Positions 5,934 to 13,206 of a stretch of 13,829 nt of DNA are shown piece after piece; position 1 is the first letter of the stretch; each line of letters begins with the position of its first letter. Both the position numbers and the translations under genes were made by a program. The stretch lies in assembly GCA_017539885.1 (NCBI GenBank), contig JAFYCC010000053.1:1-13829 (forward strand), given 5' to 3'. The stretch comes from Oscillospiraceae bacterium. GTDB lineage: Bacteria; Bacillota_A; Clostridia; Oscillospirales; Oscillospiraceae. A model generated the notes under the pieces. That model did no database searches. It had not been told where the DNA came from and saw only the letters and a program-made list of their open reading frames with translations.

Positions 5934-6701
5934 ATGCTGGAAGTTAGAGACCTTTCCGTAAGATTCGGCGATCTACAAGTCGTTGACGGCCTGAGTTTTT
6001 CCGTATCGGAAGGACAGTGGATGATGATCGTCGGGCCGAACGGCGCCGGCAAATCGACCGTCGTGAGCGCGATCACACAGGGCGTCGCGTATTCCGGAGA
6101 TGTCCTTCTCGATGGCGAAAATATGCGTGGGCTCAAAGCTTCCGCACGTGCAAAGAAACTGGGTGTGCTGACGCAGTCACACTATGTGAGTTATTCATTC
6201 ACGGTGGAAGAAGTCGTTCGCCTAGGGCGCTATGCACACTCAGCCAGACTGCTCGGCCGCAGGGACAAAAGAGCGGATGACGAGGCTGTGGAAGCGGCGC
6301 TCGCGTATACGGGCATGTCCGCACAGCGAAAGCAGTCTGTTCTGACACTCTCCGGCGGCGAACTGCAGAGGACTTTTCTCGCGCAGGTCTTTGCACAGCA
6401 GCCGAAGCTTCTGCTTCTGGACGAGCCGACCAATCATCTCGATCTCGTCTATCAGAAGCAGGTGTTTTCGCTGATTTCCGACTGGCTCCGTGAACCGGGG
6501 CGTGCAGTCGTCTCCGTCGTACACGATCTTTCTCTTGCCAAGGCATATGGAACACACGCTGTGCTGCTTAACCGCGGAAAGAGGGTCGCTTGCGGCACCG
6601 CGAAAGAAGTTCTTTCGCCCGAGAACCTTGACCCTGTCTACGCAATGGATGTAGCCGGCTGGATGCGGGGCCTGCTCGAACAATGGGAGGATAAAGAATG
6701 A
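5934..6701 (+). CDS. btuD: Corrinoid ABC transporter ATP-binding protein
   Basis: A 255-residue ATPase that powers BtuC. All ABC motifs are present: Walker A GPNGAGKST (34-42), Q-loop Gln81, signature LSGGE (139-143), Walker B LLLLDE (159-164) with catalytic Glu164, D-loop NHLD (167-170) and switch His197. The ATG at 5934 is chosen because AGAGG lies about 8 bases upstream. The in-frame GTG at 5925 overlaps that ribosome site and would leave it no spacing. The start nearly abuts the btuC stop and the 3' end overlaps cobT by four bases. Alone it could be any FecE-type ATPase; context makes it cobamide uptake. Confidence 0.92.
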   Translation: MLEVRDLSVRFGDLQVVDGLSFSVSEGQWMMIVGPNGAGKSTVVSAITQGVAYSGDVLLDGENMRGLKASARAKKLGVLTQSHYVSYSFTVEEVVRLGRYAHSARLLGRRDKRADDEAVEAALAYTGMSAQRKQSVLTLSGGELQRTFLAQVFAQQPKLLLLDEPTNHLDLVYQKQVFSLISDWLREPGRAVVSVVHDLSLAKAYGTHAVLLNRGKRVACGTAKEVLSPENLDPVYAMDVAGWMRGLLEQWEDKE

Positions 6702-7780
6702 TAGATATTCCGTTGATCCGTTTTGATGATCTGAATAAACAGATTCCTGCGCCGAGCGAGGAAGCGCGGGCTGCTTCCAAAGCGCACTGGGACGGCATCG
6801 CAAAGCCGCTCAACGGGCTCGGAGATTTCGAAGAGATCGTAACGCGTATTGCGGCGCTGACCGGCAGTGAGGACGTGTGCATCGACAAACGTATCGTTCT
6901 GGTGCTTTGCGCGGACAACGGCGTCGTCGCTGAGGGCGTGACGCAGACGGATGCATCGGTTACAGCAACCATGGCGGGGGAGATCGCGCGTCACCGCTCG
7001 TCCGTGTGCCGTATGGCCGCCGCAGCACATGCTGACGTTGTCCCGATAGACATCGGAATCAATCGCCGCGTATCAGATGTTCGCGATTGTCATATCGCAG
7101 ACGGCACGGGCAATATTGCTGTCGGACCGGCCATGACGAAAGAGCAGGCTTATCTCGCTATCCTGACAGGCATCGATCTTGTTCGTGAGTGCCGCGCAAT
7201 GGGTTATCAGCTGATCGCTACGGGCGAAATGGGTATCGGAAATACGACTACATCGAGCGCGGTCGCTTCTGTGCTGCTTGGCCTTCCGGTCGAGACGGTC
7301 ACAGGGCGCGGCGCAGGCCTTTCTGATGAAGGCCTTCAGCGCAAGATATCCGCGATCCGACGTGCGATCGAGGTCAATCGCCCGGAATGCGGAGATGCGC
7401 TGGATGTACTTGCCAAGCTCGGCGGTTTCGACATCGCAGGCATGACGGGGATATTCCTCGGCGGTGCTCTCTGCGGCGTTCCTGTCGTGATCGACGGACT
7501 GATCAGTTCAGTTGCGGCGCTTATCGCGGCTCGTCTGTGCCCTGCTTCCAAAGCCGCGATGATAGCAAGTCATTGCAGCGCGGAGCCTGCCGCACAGCAG
7601 ATCCTGCAGGAACTGGGACTGAAAGCTGTTCTGAACGCCGGGCTGAAGCTGGGTGAAGGTACGGGTGCCGTATGCATGATGCCGCTGCTTGATCTTGTTC
7701 TGTCCGTCTATCATAACAGCGCATCCTTTACTGACACAGGCGTGGAACAATACGTGCCGCAGGAGAGTGATAAGCGGTGA
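6698..7780 (+). CDS. cobT: Nicotinate-nucleotide:dimethylbenzimidazole phosphoribosyltransferase
   Basis: A 360-residue enzyme, the family's usual length. It transfers phosphoribose from nicotinate mononucleotide to the lower-ligand base, giving alpha-ribazole phosphate for CobS. Conserved features: KPLNGLGDFEE (36-46) near the N terminus, ADNGVVAEGVT (72-82), GEMGIGNTTTS (176-186), GRGAG (203-207), and LGEGTGA with Glu320, the counterpart of catalytic Glu317 in Salmonella CobT. The ATG at 6698 overlaps the btuD stop (ATGA) and has GGGAGG 7 bases upstream. Which base it activates (dimethylbenzimidazole, adenine, a phenol) cannot be read from the sequence. No lower-ligand synthesis gene is nearby. 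Confidence 0.96.
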   Translation: MIDIPLIRFDDLNKQIPAPSEEARAASKAHWDGIAKPLNGLGDFEEIVTRIAALTGSEDVCIDKRIVLVLCADNGVVAEGVTQTDASVTATMAGEIARHRSSVCRMAAAAHADVVPIDIGINRRVSDVRDCHIADGTGNIAVGPAMTKEQAYLAILTGIDLVRECRAMGYQLIATGEMGIGNTTTSSAVASVLLGLPVETVTGRGAGLSDEGLQRKISAIRRAIEVNRPECGDALDVLAKLGGFDIAGMTGIFLGGALCGVPVVIDGLISSVAALIAARLCPASKAAMIASHCSAEPAAQQILQELGLKAVLNAGLKLGEGTGAVCMMPLLDLVLSVYHNSASFTDTGVEQYVPQESDKR

Positions 7781-8301
7781 TGATCCTGTTGACGGGCGGA
7801 TCGGGCTGCGGTAAAAGCAGCTACGCGGAAAGGATCTGCATGAACAGGCCGGTGCCGCGATACTATATCGCGGCAATGAAGCCATATGGTCCGGGCGGGG
7901 CTGAAAAGGTTGCGCGACATCGTCAGCTGCGCAGCGGTAAAGGCTTTGAGACCTTTGAACGATACGTAGATCTGTCCGGACTGAAACTGCCCGCGCGCGG
8001 AACTGCTCTGCTTGAATGTATCTGCAACCTGACCGCAAACGAAATGTTTGACGAAAACGGAAACTGCAAGGATCCTTGCGAACGTGTGCTCTCCGGCGTT
8101 GAGGCACTGCGGTCTCAGTGTGAGACTTTGATCGTCGTTACAAATGATGTAGGCAGTGATGGCGGCGATTACGGAGAAACCACGCTCGCGTATATGGAAG
8201 CCGTCGGAAGGATCAACGCGATCCTGGCGGCAAGAGCAGACGTCGTTTGTGAGATGGTATGCGGGATACCGATCGTGCTGAAAGGGGAGCTGCCCGATTA
8301 A
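7777..8301 (+). CDS. cobU: Adenosylcobinamide kinase/guanylyltransferase (CobU), long paralog
   Basis: A 174-residue CobU-family nucleotide-binding protein. It would phosphorylate adenosylcobinamide and convert it to the GDP form used by CobS. Features: P-loop GGSGCGKS (7-14); RHR with His48, which aligns with guanylylated His46 of Salmonella CobU; ALLECICNLTANEMF, the counterpart of the usual VLVDCLTLW region; and MVCGIPIVLKGELP near the C terminus. The usual EVGxGxxP motif is altered to DVGSDGGDYGE. The start may be GTG 7777 (overlapping the cobT stop) or ATG 7780; AGGAG lies 11 bases before the GTG. A second, shorter CobU-like gene follows cobS, so the two products may share the work. Confidence 0.88.
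   Translation: MMILLTGGSGCGKSSYAERICMNRPVPRYYIAAMKPYGPGGAEKVARHRQLRSGKGFETFERYVDLSGLKLPARGTALLECICNLTANEMFDENGNCKDPCERVLSGVEALRSQCETLIVVTNDVGSDGGDYGETTLAYMEAVGRINAILAARADVVCEMVCGIPIVLKGELPD
8284..8299 (+). promoter_or_regulatory. Ribosome binding site and ATT start of cobS
   Basis: GGGGAG (8284-8289) lies 7 bases before ATT (8297-8299). The later ATG at 8324 is preceded by the pyrimidine-rich CTTCACTTCTGTTTGT, with no ribosome site. This decides the cobS start in favour of ATT. Confidence 0.6.
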
Positions 8302-9070
8302 AGCGGTCTTCACTTCTGTTTGTATGGCTTTTACGATGTTTTCCGCCATTCCGGCACCTCGTGTCGAGTGGAAGAAGGAAAACATGCGGTTTATGCTCTG
8401 CGCTTTGCCGCTTGTCGGCATCGTGATTGGCGCGGTGCTTTGCCTTTGGGCTTGGGTCGCAGGAAAGCTTCGGCTAGGCAGCTTCCTGTATGGCGTAGGG
8501 CTTACGCTTCTGCCTGCACTTGTCTCAGGCGGCATCCATCTCGACGGATTCCTGGATACGGCGGACGCTCTTTCAAGTCATGCACCCCCGGAGAAGAAGC
8601 GCGAGATCATGAAGGACTCGCACGCAGGCGCTTTCGCAGTCCTGTTCGGAGCGGGATACTTTCTGCTCTACGCTGCGCTTGCCTCCGAGGCGGATCTGAG
8701 CATCCGAACAGCGGCTGCCATTGGCCTGACGCACGTGTTCGCTCGCGCAGTCGGGGCGTTAGCATCTACAGCCTTCCCGGGCAGCAGCTCGAACGGACTG
8801 CTTGCCACTTTCCGTGACGCATCAGCAAAAAAGGCGAGCACAGTGCTGATCGTATGGATCGTGCTCTGTGCGGCGGCGCTGATATTTCTGTCTCCTGTCG
8901 GTGGAAGCGCTGCTGTTGCTTTGGCGCTTCTTTGCTTAATTTATCTGTATTTCATGTCACACAAACAGTTCGGCGGAATGTCCGGAGACCTTGCCGGTTT
9001 TCTCATCACGCTTGCGGAACTGAAGATGCTTCTGGGATATGTTGTTGCGGAAAGGTTGACGGTACTATGA
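8297..9070 (+). CDS. cobS: Adenosylcobinamide-GDP ribazoletransferase (cobalamin synthase)
   Basis: A membrane enzyme that joins adenosylcobinamide-GDP to alpha-ribazole (phosphate). The family's key motif GGIHLDGFLDTADAL is at 78-92, HAGAFAV follows, and the C-terminal GGMSGDLAGF segment is present, with five or more hydrophobic segments. An in-frame ATG at 8324 gives 248 residues but has no ribosome site and begins inside the conserved N-terminal helix. ATT at 8297 gives 257 residues beginning (M)KAVFTSVCMAFTMFSAIPAP, which resembles the N terminus common in this family, and it has GGGGAG 7 bases upstream. It would overlap the cobU stop by five bases, as other junctions here do. The function is secure; the start is an inference. 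Confidence 0.93.
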   Translation: MKAVFTSVCMAFTMFSAIPAPRVEWKKENMRFMLCALPLVGIVIGAVLCLWAWVAGKLRLGSFLYGVGLTLLPALVSGGIHLDGFLDTADALSSHAPPEKKREIMKDSHAGAFAVLFGAGYFLLYAALASEADLSIRTAAAIGLTHVFARAVGALASTAFPGSSSNGLLATFRDASAKKASTVLIVWIVLCAAALIFLSPVGGSAAVALALLCLIYLYFMSHKQFGGMSGDLAGFLITLAELKMLLGYVVAERLTVL

Positions 9071-9420
9071 TTTTGATCGTTGGCGGTGAAGGCAGCGGAA
9101 AACGTGCATTTGCAGAGAGTCTCGGGTATTCGCAAGATGAGATCTCTGAGTCTGTTATCGACGAGCGTCCGGTCGTTTGCCGTGTTGAGCGTATGGTTGC
9201 CGCAGACTATAAGGCTGCGCCGAAACTGCTCGAGTCTCTTAGTGCAAAAGAGGTTGTTATTTGCTGTGAGGTCGGCAGCGGGATCATTCCTGCAGAGTAT
9301 GAACAGCGACTGACGAGGGAGGCCACGGGCCGGCTCTGCGTCCAGCTGGCGCAGCGCGCGGAAGCTGTTGTGCGCATGGTGTGCGGTATTCCGAACGTGA
9401 TCAAGGGGAAACTGCCGTGA
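9067..9420 (+). CDS. Short CobU-like protein
   Basis: A 117-residue protein related to CobU but much shorter than the usual 170-190. It keeps the P-loop GGEGSGKR (6-13), though with Arg where Ser/Thr is usual. It also keeps a good C-terminal EVGSGIIPAEYEQRLTREA block and the end MVCGIPNVIKGKLP. The middle of CobU, with the guanylylated His and the cysteine/leucine-rich strand, is absent. It is therefore unlikely to work alone as the full kinase/guanylyltransferase. The ATG at 9067 overlaps the cobS stop (ATGA), and GGAAAGG lies 11 bases upstream. It is intact rather than decayed and is embedded in the operon, so a partner or regulatory role with the long CobU is plausible. Function unproven. 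Confidence 0.8.
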   Translation: MILIVGGEGSGKRAFAESLGYSQDEISESVIDERPVVCRVERMVAADYKAAPKLLESLSAKEVVICCEVGSGIIPAEYEQRLTREATGRLCVQLAQRAEAVVRMVCGIPNVIKGKLP

Positions 9421-10019
9421 AGATCGTACTTGTTCGACACGGAATGACGCCCGGAAATGCACTGAGACGTTACATCGGGAAAACAGATGATCCTCTCAGT
9501 GATGAGGGACGGCGGCTCGCACGGGATGCGGGCGGCGACGCGGCACTTGACAGGGTATATGTGACACCGCTTGTCCGCACGCAGCAGACGGCTGCGATCC
9601 TCTTTCCAAATGCGGAACAGGTCATTGTCGACGGCCTGCGAGAGATGGATTTCGGAGTCTTTGAGAACCGAAGTGCGGACGAGATGGAACAGGATGCCGT
9701 TTACAGAGCGTGGGTGGACGCGAACTGTGAGCCGGCGTGCCCGGAGGGAGAGTCGATGGAAGGCTTTGCCCAACGCGTATGCGAGGCTTTTGAAGAGCTG
9801 ATCCGATCTCTGCATGAGCAGGGAAAGCGACTCGCAGTTTTTGTCGTGCACGGTGGAACGGTCATGGCAGTTCTCCAGAAATTCGCGCGGCCGGAGATGG
9901 GCTTTTATGACTGCCTGATGAAAAACTGCGAGGCTGTATACTGCACACTCTCCACTGGCGAGGATGGTCTTCCATTCACGCTTACTGATATCGTACGTAT
10001 GGAGAAGATCAAGCTATGA
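9417..10019 (+). CDS. cobC: Alpha-ribazole phosphatase-like histidine phosphatase
   Basis: A 200-residue histidine phosphatase (phosphoglycerate-mutase superfamily) that would remove the 5' phosphate from alpha-ribazole phosphate or cobalamin phosphate. The N terminus is IVLVRHG with Arg7 and His8 as the phosphohistidine site. PLVRTQQTA supplies Arg54, REMDFGVFE supplies Glu76 as the likely acid, CPEGES (108-113) is typical, and VVHGGT supplies His145. GTG at 9417 is chosen because AAGGGG ends 8 bases upstream and it overlaps the previous stop (GTGA); the in-frame ATG at 9381 is far inside the previous gene. Such phosphatases have many substrates; the assignment to cobalamin rests on operon context. 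Confidence 0.88.
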   Translation: MKIVLVRHGMTPGNALRRYIGKTDDPLSDEGRRLARDAGGDAALDRVYVTPLVRTQQTAAILFPNAEQVIVDGLREMDFGVFENRSADEMEQDAVYRAWVDANCEPACPEGESMEGFAQRVCEAFEELIRSLHEQGKRLAVFVVHGGTVMAVLQKFARPEMGFYDCLMKNCEAVYCTLSTGEDGLPFTLTDIVRMEKIKL

Positions 10020-10993
10020 TCCATCTTCTTGCATTTGTGATCGGCTTCGCTGCTGACCTTGCGTTCGGCGATCCGCTGGGAGCATTTCATATCGTTGTCT
10101 GGATCGGGAAACTGATATCGCGGCTGGAAAAGATGATGAGAAAGCTTTTTCCGGGAACTCCGCGCGGAGAGCTAGCCGGAGGCGCTGTCACTGTCACTCT
10201 TGTCTGTATTCTTTCTCTCGGCTTGAGCTGGGCGCTGCTCTATGCCTGCGGCCGCGTTCATTTCGTTCTCCGGCTGATCGTTGAAAGCTTTCTGTGCTGG
10301 CAGTGCCTTGCGGCTACGTCCCTGCGCAGGGAGAGCATGCTCGTTTATACGCCGGCCGTCGCTGGCAATCTGTCCGCTGCGCGCAAGGCAGTCGGCCGCA
10401 TCGTCGGACGGGACACGGAGAATCTGACCATGGAGGCCGCCGTGCGCGCTTGCGTGGAGACGATCGCGGAGAACACGTCCGACGGCGAGATTGCGCCGCT
10501 GCTCTATCTGGCAATCGGGACGCCCTTCGGCGTGCTTTATAAGGCAATCAACACAATGGATAGCATGCTAGGCTATAAAAACGACCGATATCTGTATTTC
10601 GGACGCGTAGCGGCACGTCTGGACGACGTGGCGAATTATATTCCGGCTCGGCTCACGGCGCTGGTGATGACGCTTGGAGCTTTCGTTACGGGGCTGGATG
10701 GAAAGAACGCATGGCGGATTTTCCGGCGCGACCGCTACAATCATACGAGTCCGAACTCGGCGCAGAGCGAATCCGTCTGCGCGGGCGCGCTGCACGTTCA
10801 AATGGGCGGGCCGTCCGTTTATTTCGGTAAGCTGAAGGTAAAGCCGACAATCGGAGACGCAGACAGGCCGATAGAGCCCGAGGACATCCGGCGCGCTAAC
10901 CGCCTGATGCTTGCCGCAAGCTGCCTGTTTTTTGCCGTCTGTCTGATTGCGGTCGGCGCGGTCGTGCTGTTCGGGCGGGGGATGATGTTATGA
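10016..10993 (+). CDS. cbiB: Adenosylcobinamide-phosphate synthase
   Basis: A 325-residue membrane enzyme (CbiB, called CobD in aerobic organisms) that attaches aminopropanol or its phosphate to adenosylcobyric acid. Family blocks in order: DLAFGDP (14-20), RIVGRDTENL (128-137), ETIAENTSDGEIAPLLY (148-164), NTMDSMLGYKNDRY (179-191), AARLDD (199-204) and NSAQSES near residue 247. Several hydrophobic helices are spread through the chain. The ATG at 10016 overlaps the cobC stop (ATGA). Its presence means the operon can work from cobyric acid and not only from cobinamide. No CobD-type decarboxylase gene accompanies it here. Confidence 0.95.
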   Translation: MIHLLAFVIGFAADLAFGDPLGAFHIVVWIGKLISRLEKMMRKLFPGTPRGELAGGAVTVTLVCILSLGLSWALLYACGRVHFVLRLIVESFLCWQCLAATSLRRESMLVYTPAVAGNLSAARKAVGRIVGRDTENLTMEAAVRACVETIAENTSDGEIAPLLYLAIGTPFGVLYKAINTMDSMLGYKNDRYLYFGRVAARLDDVANYIPARLTALVMTLGAFVTGLDGKNAWRIFRRDRYNHTSPNSAQSESVCAGALHVQMGGPSVYFGKLKVKPTIGDADRPIEPEDIRRANRLMLAASCLFFAVCLIAVGAVVLFGRGMML

Positions 10994-11946
10994 AGACGCA
11001 GATCAATATGACGACAAGCTTCACGGATATGGACCGGTTTCCGGATCGGACGGCGTTTCTGGATCTTCTTGAGGGCTTCGACGGTGTGGAGCTGATGTGC
11101 TATGAGCCTGATGAGCGACAGATCATCCCGAAAGAGCGCGTGATCGGCTTACACATGGCATGCCCGCCGTGGTGGGTGGATTTTTGGAACGGCGATATGG
11201 AGACCTGCCGCCGGGTGATGGATTCGGACGAGAATATCCGCGCAGCTTTCGGAGGACTGGAGCCGGAGGCGCTGCTGGCGCACTACCGCAGAGATCTGGA
11301 GCATGCGAGAGAATACGGCGCGGAGTATCTGGTTTTTCACGTATCCGACTCCGATGCGGAGGAGACAATCACCAATCGCTACAGACATACCGACGCAGAG
11401 GTGATCGACGCCGCATGCGCGCTGCTCAATGCACTGATGCCGGCGTATGGGGACGGGCCGGCACTGCTGCTTGAAAACCTCTGGGAGGCGGGCCTGCGCT
11501 TTACGGATCCTGAGATGACCGAGCGGCTGCTCGACGGCGTGCGGTATCCGAACAAGGGGATCATGCTCGATACCGGGCATCTTATGCATACGAATACCTC
11601 TCTTCGCACGCAAGGGGAATCTCTCAGATATATCCACGAAATGCTCGACAGACATGGAGAGCTGTGCCGTTACATCCGCGGCGTGCATCTGAATCAGTCC
11701 CTGACCGGAGCGCTGATGCGCCGCTATATGCGCGAGCCGCCGGAAATGAAGCCTACCTACGCGGAGCGAAACTGGCAGGTGTTCGAATACGTGTTCCAAA
11801 TCGACCGGCACAGGCCCTTCACCTGTCCTGGCGTGAAAGCGCTTGTAGAACGGATAGACCCGGAATACCTGACATTTGAGTTCATCTCCAACGATGAAAA
11901 GGAGCACAGAAGGATGCTGCGCGCTCAGAAGCGCGCGCTCGCATAA
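10990..11946 (+). CDS. Xylose-isomerase-like TIM-barrel protein, role unknown
   Basis: A 318-residue protein with the pattern of the xylose isomerase/AP endonuclease IV-like TIM-barrel superfamily. Likely metal ligands fall at strand ends in the expected order: Glu162 (LLLENLW), Asp194 and His197 (MLDTGHLMHTN), His233 (GVHLNQS) and Glu297 (LTFEF). His55 (GLHMACPPWW) and His117 (VFHVSD) are further active-site candidates. No signal peptide or membrane segment is seen, so it should be cytoplasmic. The ATG at 10990 overlaps the cbiB stop (ATGA) with GGGGG 8 bases upstream, so translation is coupled to cobamide assembly. It is the last gene before the terminator. Isomerase, epimerase or hydrolase activity on a ribosyl or aminopropanol-related compound is possible, but the sequence gives no direct support. 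Confidence 0.82.
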   Translation: MKTQINMTTSFTDMDRFPDRTAFLDLLEGFDGVELMCYEPDERQIIPKERVIGLHMACPPWWVDFWNGDMETCRRVMDSDENIRAAFGGLEPEALLAHYRRDLEHAREYGAEYLVFHVSDSDAEETITNRYRHTDAEVIDAACALLNALMPAYGDGPALLLENLWEAGLRFTDPEMTERLLDGVRYPNKGIMLDTGHLMHTNTSLRTQGESLRYIHEMLDRHGELCRYIRGVHLNQSLTGALMRRYMREPPEMKPTYAERNWQVFEYVFQIDRHRPFTCPGVKALVERIDPEYLTFEFISNDEKEHRRMLRAQKRALA

Positions 11947-11952
11947 AGAACA

Positions 11953-11990
11953 GCCGCGCCGTCTCAATAGAGGCGGCGCGGCCATTTATT
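11953..11990. terminator. Terminator between the convergent cobamide operon and methyltransferase gene
   Basis: GCCGCGCCGTCTC (11953-11965) and GAGGCGGCGCGGC (11970-11982) form a 13-base stem with one T-G pair and an AATA loop. On the plus strand it is followed by CATTTATT. On the minus strand it is followed by TGTTCTTT, so it may serve both converging transcripts. Confidence 0.82.
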
Positions 11991-12002
11991 AAGATACAGG
12001 GA

Positions 12003-13079
12003 TCAGTCGGGATTGAAAAGCTTTCTCGAAATCTCGTACTGTAGCTCGTACTGACGCGGGCAGGGCGGAAGGTCGAAGACCTGCGTCGTGAACGCGGCAA
12101 GACCCTTGAAATCGCTGACGTACTTCGTCAGGACCTCTCTGGCCTGCTCCTCGTTCATGTCGGGACGGATATCCATCGGATATGCGTCAACAATGATCTG
12201 TCCTTTGTAGGTCTGTGCGACTTTCAGCTTGTCGTTCATCGTCTGGCCGTTCCAGCTGTCAACGCCGGCTTCAATCATGGCGGGAACGAGTGTCTCTATG
12301 CAGCCGCAGCTGTGCAGGTCGAGGATCATGTTGTGTTTATGTGCGCTGTCGCAGATGCGCTTGAGGTACGGGAGAATCATCTCGCGCACGGTGCCGAGTG
12401 AGAAGAAGGGGGCGCGCTGGCTGCCCCAGTCATCATGGAACCAGAGCCCGTCGGGGTGGAAATAGTATTCCAGCTTAGCGAAATAGGTCTCATAGAGGTC
12501 GCAGAGCTTGTCAAACAGGCGGTGTACGGCCTCCTGTGCGTCCTCATCGACGAGCGATATCAGCGCGTCCGTCATCTCAATGAAGGAGATCAGGCGCTCG
12601 AAGATGCCGGTCATGATCGCGACCTTGACAAAGCGCTTACCGTCGAGAAGCGGCTTCGCGATCTCGGCACTGTGCTCCCAGTCCCATTCGTCCATGTTCG
12701 GGAACTTGACATAGTCCTCCCAATGCTCAATGTCCGCCACATAGGGCTTGCCGGGACGCACCATGGCGCCGCCGACCTTCGGAACGAATTCCCATTCCAC
12801 GCCAAACATATCCGGGCCGCCGAACTTGTCCGGCCCGGTGGGCTTGTCAGAGGTGACCATGCCGCGCGCCCAGTTGTCGGGGACGCAGTCCGGCATCAGC
12901 AGCATATAGTCCTGAGAATGCGGCATCCAGAGAGGCGTCTCGCCCCTGTACAGAAGCTGAAAGTTCTCACGCGGTGTAATTGGCGTGTTATAAATCGGGA
13001 TCTTCGGTGCCATGGGATGAAACCCCGGCCAGTAACCAATGATCTCAAATTCTTTCGGGTCAAACGGAATTCTTTCCAT
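12003..13079 (-). CDS. Uroporphyrinogen decarboxylase-like/corrinoid methyltransferase family protein
   Basis: A 358-residue protein of the URO-D superfamily branch that includes MtaA-type corrinoid:thiol methyltransferases. The HDDWGSQ segment (215-221) and the LHSCG segment (255-259) are characteristic. His256 and Cys258 form the His-X-Cys half of a likely zinc site, with Cys340 (PPCP) as third-ligand candidate. I see no N-terminal Arg-rich haem-pathway motif, so true uroporphyrinogen decarboxylase is unlikely. The start is ATG 13079: GGAG lies 8 bases upstream, while the in-frame ATG at 13097 would place that site inside the coding region. It has its own promoter and faces the cobamide operon. 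It may move a methyl group to or from a corrinoid protein; the substrate is unknown. Confidence 0.83.
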   Translation of the reverse strand: MERIPFDPKEFEIIGYWPGFHPMAPKIPIYNTPITPRENFQLLYRGETPLWMPHSQDYMLLMPDCVPDNWARGMVTSDKPTGPDKFGGPDMFGVEWEFVPKVGGAMVRPGKPYVADIEHWEDYVKFPNMDEWDWEHSAEIAKPLLDGKRFVKVAIMTGIFERLISFIEMTDALISLVDEDAQEAVHRLFDKLCDLYETYFAKLEYYFHPDGLWFHDDWGSQRAPFFSLGTVREMILPYLKRICDSAHKHNMILDLHSCGCIETLVPAMIEAGVDSWNGQTMNDKLKVAQTYKGQIIVDAYPMDIRPDMNEEQAREVLTKYVSDFKGLAAFTTQVFDLPPCPRQYELQYEISRKLFNPD

Positions 13080-13116
13080 AACATGATCTCCTTCCATTGG
13101 GTTGGCGTATGCTCAG

Positions 13117-13131
13117 TAAGCGGACCGCTTA
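13117..13131. promoter_or_regulatory. Palindrome downstream of the methyltransferase promoter
   Basis: TAAGCGG (13117-13123) and CCGCTTA (13125-13131) are perfect arms around one base. The palindrome sits a few bases after the predicted transcription start and 37 bases before the ATG of the minus-strand gene. It is a good place for a repressor operator; an RNA hairpin is the alternative. Confidence 0.55.
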
Positions 13132-13143
13132 TCTGTATTGATA

Positions 13144-13172
13144 ATTATAACAGATGGCTCCGAAAAAGTAAA
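13144..13172 (-). promoter_or_regulatory. Promoter of the 12003-13079 gene
   Basis: Minus-strand TTTACT (13167-13172), a 17-base spacer and a perfect TATAAT (13144-13149), between the two URO-D-like paralogs. It shows that the downstream gene can be transcribed apart from the upstream one. Confidence 0.72.
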
Positions 13173-13206
13173 TAGCCTGCAAAGTATCCGTCCGCAGTAC
13201 TGAATG

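Noticed and set aside
5360..6136. 258-codon minus-strand frame over btuC/btuD
   Set aside because: No domain, charged low-complexity composition, no ribosome site; btuC and btuD fully explain the region.
7508..8535. Long minus-strand frames over cobT, cobU and cobS
   Set aside because: They are antisense shadows of three clearly recognised genes and lack start signals.
11149..11985. 278-codon minus-strand frame opposite the TIM-barrel gene
   Set aside because: It begins inside the terminator hairpin, is Arg/His-rich, and competes with a gene that has conserved metal ligands and a good start.
12003..13079. Haem-pathway uroporphyrinogen decarboxylase (HemE)
   Set aside because: The His-X-Cys segment, the tandem paralogs and the absence of the N-terminal HemE motif fit the methyltransferase-like branch better, and no haem genes are nearby.
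12435..13175. 246-codon plus-strand frame opposite the URO-D-like gene
   Set aside because: The opposite strand carries conserved HDDWGSQ and the promoter; this frame runs through that promoter and has no recognisable features.
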